From positions 62,054 through 113,414 of the forward strand of contig PAJO01000011.1 in the NCBI GenBank assembly GCA_002706085.1: 51,361 nucleotides of DNA. The letters are read 5' to 3'. Source of the DNA: Alcanivoracaceae bacterium (GTDB lineage Bacteria > Pseudomonadota > Gammaproteobacteria > Pseudomonadales > Alcanivoracaceae). Shown here one piece after another: positions 29,671 to 37,919 of the stretch (position 1 is the first letter of the stretch; every line of letters starts with the position of its first letter). Both the position numbers and the translations under genes were made by a program. The notes beneath the pieces are model-generated. The model saw only the letters and a list, made by a program, of their open reading frames with translations, was not told the origin of the DNA and did no database searches.

Positions 29671-31875
29671 ATGCAACAGCACAAATCACTGCTGACCACT
29701 CAGGCCAGCAGCGGGAAAGTATTGTCTGCTACCAACCGAATCAATGCCGCTGGCGAACTGTTGCTCTACGGGGCCATCGGTGATTGGTGGGAAGGGCTTG
29801 ACGCCGCCACCGTGGTGCGCGAACTGGAAGACCGCAATGAAAGCGGCCCCCTGAAAGTGCGCATCCACAGTGAAGGTGGCTACATCACTGAAGGCCTTGC
29901 TATCTACAACGCGCTCAAGAACAGCGCACGCGAAGTGCATGTGCAGATTGATGGCATCGCCGCCAGCATGGCCAGCGTCATCGCCATGGCCGGTGATCAG
30001 ATCGTTATCCCTGAAAACGCCTACTTGATGATCCACAAGCCGTGGAACGTGGCGATGGGTGATGCCGAAGAACTGCGGCGCACTGCTGATGTGCTGGACC
30101 AACTCGAAAATACTTTGGTCAACATTTACAGCGAGCGCACCGGCCTCAGCCCGGAAGCGCTGCGGCCCATGCTGGCAGCCGAAACTTGGATTGATGGCAC
30201 TGCAGCAGTAGAGCAGGGCTTTGCGGATGAACTGCAGGCGCCGCTCAAGGCAGCCGCACAGATCGACCTGAGCAAGTTTGCCAATGCACCGGTGAACGCT
30301 ACCCAACTTCTCCAACGGCCTGACGGCCAAACCCCGGCGGCCACCGCCGCCACCAACCTCAACCAAAAAGGTAATGTTATGAACCTTGATGATCGCGCGA
30401 AGGCGGTGGGCCTGACCCGCCGGGAAGGCGAAACCGATGCGCAGCTGAAGGTCCGCGTCGAAGCCGCTGAAGCCAATGCCCAGGCCGCACAGAATGCTGC
30501 TGGTGGCGAAGGCGATGATGACACCCCGCCAGCGGCTGCAGCCACTGGAGCCCAGAACCGTGGTGGCCGTACCGATCCTCCGCCGGTACCGGCAGGTACG
30601 GATGCCCAGGCAGCGGCGACTTCAGCCGTCGCTCAGGAGCGCACCCGTATCAGCGAGCTGCGCAACCTGGCCAGCACCCACCGCATTGAAGATGCAGAGC
30701 TGAACCGCATGATTGATGCCGGTACCAGCGTGGCTGATGCTCGCAATGAAGTGCTCAACCTGCTGGCTACCCGCAGCCAGAACAACGTGCCGGGCGGTCA
30801 TGTGGCGGTAGTCCACGATGGTGAAGCCCTGCGTGTCGGGCTGGTCGGTGCCCTCATGAACCGCGTGAACCCCAGCCAGCACCCGCTTTCTGATGGCTCT
30901 CGCGACTTCCGCGGCATGAGCTTGATGAACATGGCAGCAGAAGTGATTCACTCAGGTGGCGGCACCACCCGTGGCATGACCCCCATGGAGATCGCGGCTA
31001 AGGCCATGCACTCCACCAGCGACTTCCCGGCCATTCTGGCGGACGTGGCGAACAAGACGCTGCGTAACGGCTACGAAGCTGCCCCGCGCACCTTCACCGC
31101 CTTCTGCCGCCAAGCCAGCGCCAGCGATTTCAAGTTCATCAACCGTGCCCAGCTCGGTGAAGCGCCGGAACTGGAGAAGGTGAAGGAATCAGGCGAGTTC
31201 AACTACGGCTCCATGGGTGAAGATAACCAGCGCTACAAGCTGGAAACTTACGGCAAAATCATCGCTCTGACTCGCCAGACCATCATCAATGATGACCTGG
31301 ATGCCTTCAGCCGTGTGCCTGGTGCCTTTGGTGCCAGTGCTGCAGAACTGGAGAGCAACGTGGTGTGGGGCCTGATCACCGGCAACGTAAAGATGGCCGA
31401 TAACAAGGCGCTGTTCCATGCCGATCACAACAACCTCGGTACTGGCGCGGCCCTGAGTGTGGATAGCCTCTCTGAAGCGCGTAAGAAGATGCGCCGCCAG
31501 ACTGGCGTCAACGCCAAGCGCCCGCTAAACCTGATGGCCGAATACCTGATCGTGCCGGCGGCACTGGAAACCAAGGCCCAGCAGATCGTGGCTGAGATCC
31601 TCAGCGCCAAGAGCGCGGACGTGAACCCGTTCGCCGGCAAGCTGCAGGTGGTGGTAGAGCCTCGTCTGGATGACGCCAGCGAAACCGCCTGGTATCTGTC
31701 TGCCGCGCCTGCGCGCATCGACACCCTCGAATATGCCTACCTCACCGGTGAGGAAGGTGTGTACATCGAAACCCAGCAAGGCTTCGATGTTGATGGCGTG
31801 AAGATCAAGGCGCGTCTGGACTTCGGTGCCGGTGTTATCGATCACCGTGGCCTGTTCAAAAACGCCGGGGCATAA
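29671..31875 (+). CDS. Fused ClpP-like prohead protease, scaffold and major capsid protein
   Basis: In this 734-residue protein, residues 1-200 are a ClpP-like S49/S14 protease: Ser near 99 in GIAASMASV and His near 122 in MIHKPW. Residues 237-400 are Ala/Glu/Gln-rich like a scaffold (EAAEANAQAAQNAAGG). Residues 400-734 are an HK97-fold capsid related to Mu gpT (LETYGKIIALTRQTIINDDL, then FHADHNNL). ATG 30379 (residue 237), with AAAGG upstream, is a possible internal start, as for lambda Nu3. The protease should cut the fusion during head maturation. Fusions of this kind are known in some phages. Confidence 0.9.
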   Translation: MQQHKSLLTTQASSGKVLSATNRINAAGELLLYGAIGDWWEGLDAATVVRELEDRNESGPLKVRIHSEGGYITEGLAIYNALKNSAREVHVQIDGIAASMASVIAMAGDQIVIPENAYLMIHKPWNVAMGDAEELRRTADVLDQLENTLVNIYSERTGLSPEALRPMLAAETWIDGTAAVEQGFADELQAPLKAAAQIDLSKFANAPVNATQLLQRPDGQTPAATAATNLNQKGNVMNLDDRAKAVGLTRREGETDAQLKVRVEAAEANAQAAQNAAGGEGDDDTPPAAAATGAQNRGGRTDPPPVPAGTDAQAAATSAVAQERTRISELRNLASTHRIEDAELNRMIDAGTSVADARNEVLNLLATRSQNNVPGGHVAVVHDGEALRVGLVGALMNRVNPSQHPLSDGSRDFRGMSLMNMAAEVIHSGGGTTRGMTPMEIAAKAMHSTSDFPAILADVANKTLRNGYEAAPRTFTAFCRQASASDFKFINRAQLGEAPELEKVKESGEFNYGSMGEDNQRYKLETYGKIIALTRQTIINDDLDAFSRVPGAFGASAAELESNVVWGLITGNVKMADNKALFHADHNNLGTGAALSVDSLSEARKKMRRQTGVNAKRPLNLMAEYLIVPAALETKAQQIVAEILSAKSADVNPFAGKLQVVVEPRLDDASETAWYLSAAPARIDTLEYAYLTGEEGVYIETQQGFDVDGVKIKARLDFGAGVIDHRGLFKNAGA

Positions 31876-31952
31876 CCCCGGCTGACCCGTCTCTCCCCGC
31901 GGTGCCCTTCGGGGCCCGCACCCTCATTCTCCAATGATGCAAAGGTGCAATC

Positions 31953-32285
31953 ATGGCTAAGAACTTTGTACAGCGCGGTGAGAACCTTACCGTCCTCGCT
32001 GCTGCCATCGTCGCTTCTGGCGACCTGGTTGTCATGGGCTCCCTGTTTGGTGTGGCACTGCATGATGCCGCTGCCAGCGAAGAGCTCACCCTGAAAACCG
32101 GCGGTGTTTGGGAGTTGCCCAAAACCTCTGCCGATACCCCCACCGTAGGTGCGGATGCTTACTGGGATGACGCCGCTGGCGAAATCACCACGGTAAGCAC
32201 CGATAACACCAAGGTGGGTGTGTTCGTTGAGGCAGCCGGAAACGGTGATACCACCTGTCGGGTGCGTCTTAACGACGCGTTCTGA
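31953..32285 (+). CDS. Capsid cement/decoration protein (DUF2190)
   Basis: The 110-residue protein has the DUF2190 pattern: FVQRGENLTVLAAA at the start, GDLVVMGSLFGVAL in the middle and VGVFVEAAGNGDTTCRVRLN at the end. These proteins sit on the capsid surface and strengthen it, like lambda gpD. AAAGG lies upstream of ATG 31953. The 77-base gap before it contains a GC-rich hairpin without a T-run. Confidence 0.88.
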   Translation: MAKNFVQRGENLTVLAAAIVASGDLVVMGSLFGVALHDAAASEELTLKTGGVWELPKTSADTPTVGADAYWDDAAGEITTVSTDNTKVGVFVEAAGNGDTTCRVRLNDAF

Positions 32286-32287
32286 CC

Positions 32288-32602
32288 ATGAGCCAGTTCG
32301 ATGGCTACAAAACGGCGCTGGATAGCGCCGTTTTCAATTTCTACGGTGACCCGGCCACCATTGCGCCCGGGCCACTGAACACAGGCAAGCAACCTGTGGA
32401 AACCGTTGCCACGCTGGATTATGACGACGTGCGCGACGACATGAGCGCCCTGATCGCCACGCTGATCTATGTGGAATACCCCAAGGATGCCTGGCCGCAC
32501 CCGCGCCGGGATGATCGGGTAACGATCAACGGTGAGACTTGGCGTGTGGTCTCCCTGGAGCGGAACACCGGCACCACCATCATTGTGGAAGTGCAGCGAT
32601 GA
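32288..32602 (+). CDS. Head-tail connector (FII-like)
   Basis: The 104-residue beta-rich protein, with DDRVTINGETWRVVSLERN near the end, is the form of lambda gpFII-type attachment proteins. Its place between the cement and the Z-like genes fits. It overlaps the next start as ATGA. Confidence 0.72.
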   Translation: MSQFDGYKTALDSAVFNFYGDPATIAPGPLNTGKQPVETVATLDYDDVRDDMSALIATLIYVEYPKDAWPHPRRDDRVTINGETWRVVSLERNTGTTIIVEVQR

Positions 32603-33180
32603 GCAAAGCCAGCCGTGACATGAAGATCGTGCTGGATGCCATTGCCCAGCTGGGCGGCAAGCACAGCGCAGTGGCAATCCAGACAGCGCTCAGCGATGCG
32701 GCCAAGTTTGGCCGTGAGCGCAGTGTCTCTGAGATCAGCAAGCAAGTGGCGCTGAATAATTCCTATATCGGGCGGCACCTGCGGGTGTTCCCGCCGGCGC
32801 AAAAGGGCGATAGCTGGGAAGCTGGAGTGCAGGCCACCCGGCGTGGTGTGCTGCTTTCCCGTTTTGAAAACCGGGGCATCAAGATCCCGAAGAAACACCC
32901 AAAGCGCGGTAAGGGCAGCGCCAAGCATGGTGGCGTCACCGGCATGATCAAGCCGGGGCAGCGATACAACGCGCCCAAGTTTTTCTATGTGCCAGGCCTG
33001 CGTGGTAGCGGTGCCACCGGTATTGCTGTGCGTACTGGCAAAGCGCGCGATGACTTCAAGGTGCTCCATGGTCCCAGCGTGAGCCAGGTGTTCCAGTCCG
33101 TGCGCAATGATCTCTCACAAGAACTGCAAGATCGTGCCGCCCGTAAAGTGGCCGGCATGCTGTTGGAGCTATTCGAATGA
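32599..33180 (+). CDS. Minor tail protein Z-like
   Basis: From ATG 32599 the 193-residue protein starts with ALSDAAKFGRERSVSEISKQ-type sequence and IGRHLRVFPPA. These match the prophage minor tail protein Z family, which links tail completion with head joining. An upstream frame start at 32539 lies inside the FII gene and is rejected. It overlaps both neighbours by four bases. Confidence 0.82.
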   Translation: MSKASRDMKIVLDAIAQLGGKHSAVAIQTALSDAAKFGRERSVSEISKQVALNNSYIGRHLRVFPPAQKGDSWEAGVQATRRGVLLSRFENRGIKIPKKHPKRGKGSAKHGGVTGMIKPGQRYNAPKFFYVPGLRGSGATGIAVRTGKARDDFKVLHGPSVSQVFQSVRNDLSQELQDRAARKVAGMLLELFE

Positions 33181-33641
33181 TTCCCTCAGAGCAGATCACC
33201 GGCGTTTACCGTCAGCGGCTGGAGAGTATTACCCAGGCGAATGGCTACCACAGCGATGCTGGAGCCCGGCTGTATGAGGGTTGGCTGGCTCACGCCCTAG
33301 TCATGGATGACCAGCAGGAGCTGCCTTTCATAGCCCTGCAACCGGGTGATGATCGCCGTGCCAGTAAAAGCAGTGGTGGGAGGCTGCGCCGTGAAGTGAC
33401 CTTCCACATCATCGTGGCCGAAAAGGCAGAGCAGGGCGTGGCCGTGAAACTCCAGCGCCACTTGCATGACCTGATTCTGGCCCTGGCCGACCGCAACAAC
33501 ACCGAGCAGCTGGATGGCTATGCCCTGAGCAGCGAAGTGGGCGATGCCGATTTCAACATTCCCGAGGATGGCTACCCCGTGGCCTGGGTGGCGCTCACCG
33601 TGACCGCCGGCTACCAGCTCATTCTCGAACCCAAACCCTAA
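33177..33641 (+). CDS. Tail terminator protein (U-like)
   Basis: The 154-residue protein is in the U position between Z and the tail tube. RREVTFHIIVAEK and PVAWVALTVTAGYQL are beta strands as in gpU-like tail terminators. The call is supported mainly by gene order. Confidence 0.7.
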   Translation: MIPSEQITGVYRQRLESITQANGYHSDAGARLYEGWLAHALVMDDQQELPFIALQPGDDRRASKSSGGRLRREVTFHIIVAEKAEQGVAVKLQRHLHDLILALADRNNTEQLDGYALSSEVGDADFNIPEDGYPVAWVALTVTAGYQLILEPKP

Positions 33642-33680
33642 ACCCAAACCAACGGCGCCCTGCGCCAAAGGAGAACTACC

Positions 33681-34436
33681 ATGTCCTATCAAGACACCGG
33701 CCTCATCTTCGCCGGCAAGGTCTTTATTGGCGAGGTTAATCAGGGCGTCGTCGGTGCCCTGAACGGCCCGATCAACGTCCCCAGCTTCGAGCTGACCCCG
33801 CCCAGCACCGAGGCGCGCAACCGCATCTCCAAACAGCCGGATACCTATGGCCAGGCGCTGGATGTCGTGAACATCCCGGGCGACCCGGCGCAGCTGGCTG
33901 TGTCCTTCGACTCCCTGCCGGCAGAGCTGTTGGCCGAGGCCCTGGGCGGTACCAGCGCCGCGCATTCTGTCACCGCTGGCAGTGTGACCGATGAAGCCAT
34001 CACCTTGGTGGAAGGTCAGTGGGTGAAGCTGGCCCATGCCAACATTGATGGCACCAGCGTAGTCGTGACTGACCCGACCGGCCCGACCGATCTGGTAGAA
34101 GGTGATGATTACGAAGTGGATGAGGATGCCGGCCTGATCAAAGCCCTGGACTCCGGTGCCGCCATCGCGGTGGAAGTCGATTACGACTACAACGCTGAAA
34201 CCGGCATGCAGGTGCTGGGTGCCACTGAGATCCAGAAGCCGCGCCACATCATTCTGGAAGGCAAGAACCTGGCTACCGGCAAAAAGGCCCGCGTGATCGT
34301 GCATGAAGCGGTGCTGAACGCCAATGAAGCCATGGACCTGATGAGCGATGAATTCATCACTGGCCAGCTCAGCGGCAACCTGCGTACCCCTACAGGTAAA
34401 TCCAGCCCGTTCGAAGTGATCATGCTGGAAAGCTAA
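33681..34436 (+). CDS. Major tail tube protein
   Basis: The 251-residue tail tube protein, in the gpV position, has FAGKVFIGEVNQG at the start and many alternating beta strands. Near residues 115-170 there is an inserted Ig-like segment (LVEGQWVKLAHAN, then DYEVDEDAGLIKAL) resembling a repeat used again in the tail-tip proteins. AAAGGAG precedes ATG 33681. A terminator follows. Confidence 0.83.
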   Translation: MSYQDTGLIFAGKVFIGEVNQGVVGALNGPINVPSFELTPPSTEARNRISKQPDTYGQALDVVNIPGDPAQLAVSFDSLPAELLAEALGGTSAAHSVTAGSVTDEAITLVEGQWVKLAHANIDGTSVVVTDPTGPTDLVEGDDYEVDEDAGLIKALDSGAAIAVEVDYDYNAETGMQVLGATEIQKPRHIILEGKNLATGKKARVIVHEAVLNANEAMDLMSDEFITGQLSGNLRTPTGKSSPFEVIMLES

Positions 34437-34463
34437 TTCCGATTAGCAAGCACATCGGTACTG

Positions 34464-34492
34464 AGCCCCGCTTCGGCGGGGCTTCTTTTTTT
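34464..34492 (+). terminator. Strong intrinsic terminator between tail tube and tape measure genes
   Basis: AGCCCCGC (34464-34471), loop TTCG, and GCGGGGCT (34476-34483) are followed by TCTTTTTTT. It sits inside the late operon where lambda has G and G-T. Confidence 0.9.
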
Positions 34493-34506
34493 ATGGAGTT
34501 TTCGCC

Positions 34507-37500
34507 GTGGCGATCAAAGATGCCGTAGTTAGCCTGGTGCTCCGGGCAAAGAATGCGATTAGCCCTGAAGCTGATCCTGCTGCGGAATCGCTGGAAAAGG
34601 TCACCCAGGAAGCGGAAAAGCTTGAAGCTGAGCTAAAGGATCTCGAAAAGCAGCAGGAAGCTGCGCGGGGCTGGAAGGAAGCTGAGGAGAACGCGGATAA
34701 AGCCAGCAAGGCCCTCACGGATACCGTAACGGCTTACGAAAAGGTAAGGGCAGAAGGTAAGCAGGCAGGCCAGACACAGGCAGAGTACGCCATTGCTGTA
34801 CGCCAGGCGCGGGCAGCGCAAAGCATTGCCACCACAGAATATAACCGCAGCCAGCGTGAGCTGGCGAAGTATTCCCGCACCGTAAAGGCGGCGGGGCTTG
34901 ATACCAATGATCTGGGGCAAGCAGAAGACAGGATCCAGAAAGAGCTGGATCAGACACAGAGCAAGCTGAACCAGGCCACCGCTGAGGCGCGTGAGCATGG
35001 TGAAGCACTTGAGCGTGCCAGCCAGCAAGGCGGCCGCTTTGGCTCTGCAATGGATGGCGTTAAAGGCAAGCTTTTGGGCCTGCTGGCCGGTGTGGGTGTA
35101 TTTCAAACACTTCGTGCGGGTATCACTAAGCTGATTACCGCTGGCAGTGATCTTGAAGAACTTGAGCGGCAGTTTTCGTCTTTGTATGGCTCGACAGAAG
35201 AAGCCCGGCAGGTGCTTTCTGAGGTCGACCGGATTGCTGAGCGTAACAGCCAAAGCCTTGCTGATACTGCTGCGGCGGCGAGGCGGCTCAAAGTGGCGGG
35301 TATCGACCCGCTTAATGGATCTCTGCAAAGCCTGATCGATGCCAATGCCAAGTACGGTAGTGGTGCACAGACGTTAGATACCGTGATTACCCAGCTTGGT
35401 CAGGCTTGGCAGAGTGGACGCCTGCAGTTGGAAGAGCTGAACAGCATCACCGATTCGGGCATTCCGATCATGGAGGCGCTGGGCAATGTGACAGGTCGGG
35501 CGGGCGCTGAGATTCGTCAGATGGCCAGTGATGGTGAGCTGGGCACCGACGTATTGGCCAAGTTGATTGAAGAGCTGGGGCGTATGTCCGACGGCGCGGG
35601 TGCAGACCGCGCGGAAAATTTCACAGGAATACTGGAGTCCCTGCGTAAGGAATTTACTGACTTCTTTGCACTGGCGGCGAACTCTGGTGCCCTGGACTCA
35701 TTAAAGTCCCGCATGCAGGAGCTGTTGACTACACTGCGCGAAGGGGCCGAAGACGGCTCTATTAATACCTTTGCTCAGAATGTCTCAAAGGCGCTTGAAG
35801 CCGTGATTACCATCACTGAAAAGGTGGTAGCGGCTTCCCGCATCGGGATCAATGTGGTGACTGGTTTGTGGCGTGCCGCGGCCACATCAATCACGCACTC
35901 GGCGGCAGCGGTAGCGGGCGGTCTTTCTAATATTCTTTCGGCTCTGGGTAGTGATGAGCTGGCGGCAGACCTTCAGGCGTTTGCAGACAAAGCGCAGCGC
36001 ACTGGGCAAGAGTTCGCTGATGGAGTAAAGCAGGATTACCAGGACATCAAGAGCGCCGGAGCGGATCTTTTTGGAAGCCTATCCGAAGAAGCTGAAAAAT
36101 CAGCAGAAGCTCAGAAAAAGGCCAGCTCGGATAGCCGAGATGCGACCGTAAAAGATTACGACTCCATTGTTGCGGCGGCAGTTGAGGCTGGCGAAAAACA
36201 AAAGCAGGCAACCGACAAAGCCGCTCAGGCGGCGCGGGCGCAGCTGGGCCAGGCCCTGAAGGAACTGAATCTTGATCTTGGTGCGCTGACTGGTGGCTTT
36301 TCACAGGTCGAGCAGGAAGCGATCACCCGGTTTGACTCCATTGCCCAGCAGATCAAGAGCGCCGGGCTTGAGGGTGAGCAATCCGCCAAAGTGCTGCTGG
36401 AAGCCTTCCGGTCTGCTATGCAGAGCATTGACTCTGAAGCTGGTCGGGCTGAGTTGATCCGCAATCTGGACCAGGCGCTGAAAGACCACATTATCACCCA
36501 AGAAGAATACACCGAAGCGCTGCGCGAAGTAGCAGCGGCAACTGATGATGTGTTGGCGAGCACCCAGAAGGCCATCGAAACCAGCCGTAAGACAACTGAG
36601 CTAGCTATTGGCGCCGAAAAGGAAAGGGCCGGTGCTGCGCGGCAGACTGCCCGTGAATATGAGCGCTCTGGTGATGCTGCTGAAGCGGTTGGGGATAAGG
36701 CGGCGGCGGGTAGTGGTAAGGCCGGTAGTGCTGCGGCGGCCCTCATTCAGATCTTTCAAGGTGTACGCAGCGAATTTGAAGCCGCGGGTGAGGGAGCATC
36801 TGCACTATTTGATCGACTTTACAGAGAACAGACCGATTATGCGGTGATGTCTGTCGGCTCATGGTTGGAGACGTTGTATTCAGTCCGCGCCTCAGTTCAG
36901 AAATCGGTGACGGATGCTCAGGCGTCACTGAACAAAGCTATGGCAGCCCAGAACGGTGATCTTGGGACGTTCATTCATTTGGCAGGCAAGGCGCAAGGCG
37001 CTGCGCGATTGCTTGGCAGTGAACAGCTGACATCGCTCAGGGCTGCAATTAGCAGTGCACAGCAACAGCTGGATTCCATGGCTGATAGTGCCCGCAGTAC
37101 AACAGAAAGCTTGCGCACAGAGTTGATTCAGATGAATGGCACCGCGCAAGAGGTTGAGCGCCGGCGTTATGAAGAACGCAGAGCGCAACTTCAAAGGCAG
37201 GCTGATGAAGCTGGTCGTCAGGGAGCGAGCGAGGCGGCGCGCGAATATGCCGAGGCACTGCGCCTGAATGAGCAGGTCTATCAAGAGCGGCTCCGCGAAC
37301 TTAAAGAAGAAGAGCGACGTGCGGAGGCGTCAGCGCGTGCTGCTCGGTTCCAGGAAGCACAACAACAACGAGCGGCCCCGCAGTCATCAGTTGCCACCGA
37401 GTCACCGGCTCAACGCGTGGAGCTAGCATTGCCCACGGGAGGCGCGGTCAACCTTGCGGGTGATCCAGATGATGTGAATCGACTTCTCGATTTTCTGGGA

Positions 37501-37527
37501 GAGGCAGGCTTGAGGACAACACAGTGA
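34507..37527 (+). CDS. Tape measure protein
   Basis: The 1006-residue protein sets tail length (3 kb of gene suggests a tail of about 150 nm by the usual 1.5 angstrom per residue rule). Residues 15-190 and most of 550-1000 are coiled coil rich in Ala, Glu and Gln. Residues 215-305 are the conserved tape measure domain (DLEELERQFSSLYGSTEEAR). Hydrophobic segments near 465-490 may be membrane-inserting. GTG 34507 follows GGAG. Its stop overlaps the next GTG. Confidence 0.93.
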   Translation: MAIKDAVVSLVLRAKNAISPEADPAAESLEKVTQEAEKLEAELKDLEKQQEAARGWKEAEENADKASKALTDTVTAYEKVRAEGKQAGQTQAEYAIAVRQARAAQSIATTEYNRSQRELAKYSRTVKAAGLDTNDLGQAEDRIQKELDQTQSKLNQATAEAREHGEALERASQQGGRFGSAMDGVKGKLLGLLAGVGVFQTLRAGITKLITAGSDLEELERQFSSLYGSTEEARQVLSEVDRIAERNSQSLADTAAAARRLKVAGIDPLNGSLQSLIDANAKYGSGAQTLDTVITQLGQAWQSGRLQLEELNSITDSGIPIMEALGNVTGRAGAEIRQMASDGELGTDVLAKLIEELGRMSDGAGADRAENFTGILESLRKEFTDFFALAANSGALDSLKSRMQELLTTLREGAEDGSINTFAQNVSKALEAVITITEKVVAASRIGINVVTGLWRAAATSITHSAAAVAGGLSNILSALGSDELAADLQAFADKAQRTGQEFADGVKQDYQDIKSAGADLFGSLSEEAEKSAEAQKKASSDSRDATVKDYDSIVAAAVEAGEKQKQATDKAAQAARAQLGQALKELNLDLGALTGGFSQVEQEAITRFDSIAQQIKSAGLEGEQSAKVLLEAFRSAMQSIDSEAGRAELIRNLDQALKDHIITQEEYTEALREVAAATDDVLASTQKAIETSRKTTELAIGAEKERAGAARQTAREYERSGDAAEAVGDKAAAGSGKAGSAAAALIQIFQGVRSEFEAAGEGASALFDRLYREQTDYAVMSVGSWLETLYSVRASVQKSVTDAQASLNKAMAAQNGDLGTFIHLAGKAQGAARLLGSEQLTSLRAAISSAQQQLDSMADSARSTTESLRTELIQMNGTAQEVERRRYEERRAQLQRQADEAGRQGASEAAREYAEALRLNEQVYQERLRELKEEERRAEASARAARFQEAQQQRAAPQSSVATESPAQRVELALPTGGAVNLAGDPDDVNRLLDFLGEAGLRTTQ

Positions 37528-37907
37528 CGCTTGATGGAATCGACCTCACCAACAACCTGATCTGGCAAGACGAATTCACCTATAACCAGGTGGCGCAGCA
37601 GCAGGAGCGTAGTCTCACTGGTGGCCTAATTGTTCAGTCAGGGGTTAAGCAGTATGGCCAGCCTGTCACGCTGGTGGGCTGGTTGTCCCGCGCCATGCTG
37701 GATGCCTTGCGGGTGAAAGAGGGTAGCGGTAACCCGGTGATGGATCTGGCTATGGATGATGGCCGGGAATTCTCGGTGATTTTCAATCGAGCAAGCGGTG
37801 TTGCTGTAGAAGCCTCGCCTATTAAAGAAACCACCCATATCAGTCAGGAGCCGGGCGCATGGTATTCCGCCACGCTGCGGCTTCTGACCGTCGAGCCCCC
37901 GGCATAA
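37524..37907 (+). CDS. Small tail protein after the tape measure
   Basis: The 127-residue beta-rich protein starts with GTG 37524, overlapping the tape measure stop. The segment GGLIVQSGVKQYGQPVTLVG is like tail-tip adaptor proteins of non-lambda siphophages (distal tail type). No firm family assignment. Confidence 0.7.
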   Translation: MTLDGIDLTNNLIWQDEFTYNQVAQQQERSLTGGLIVQSGVKQYGQPVTLVGWLSRAMLDALRVKEGSGNPVMDLAMDDGREFSVIFNRASGVAVEASPIKETTHISQEPGAWYSATLRLLTVEPPA

Positions 37908-37919
37908 GGAGCCCCAGAC

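Noticed and set aside
34437-34506. Programmed frameshift for G/G-T
   Set aside because: The interval has no ORF pair and no slippery heptamer, only a terminator.
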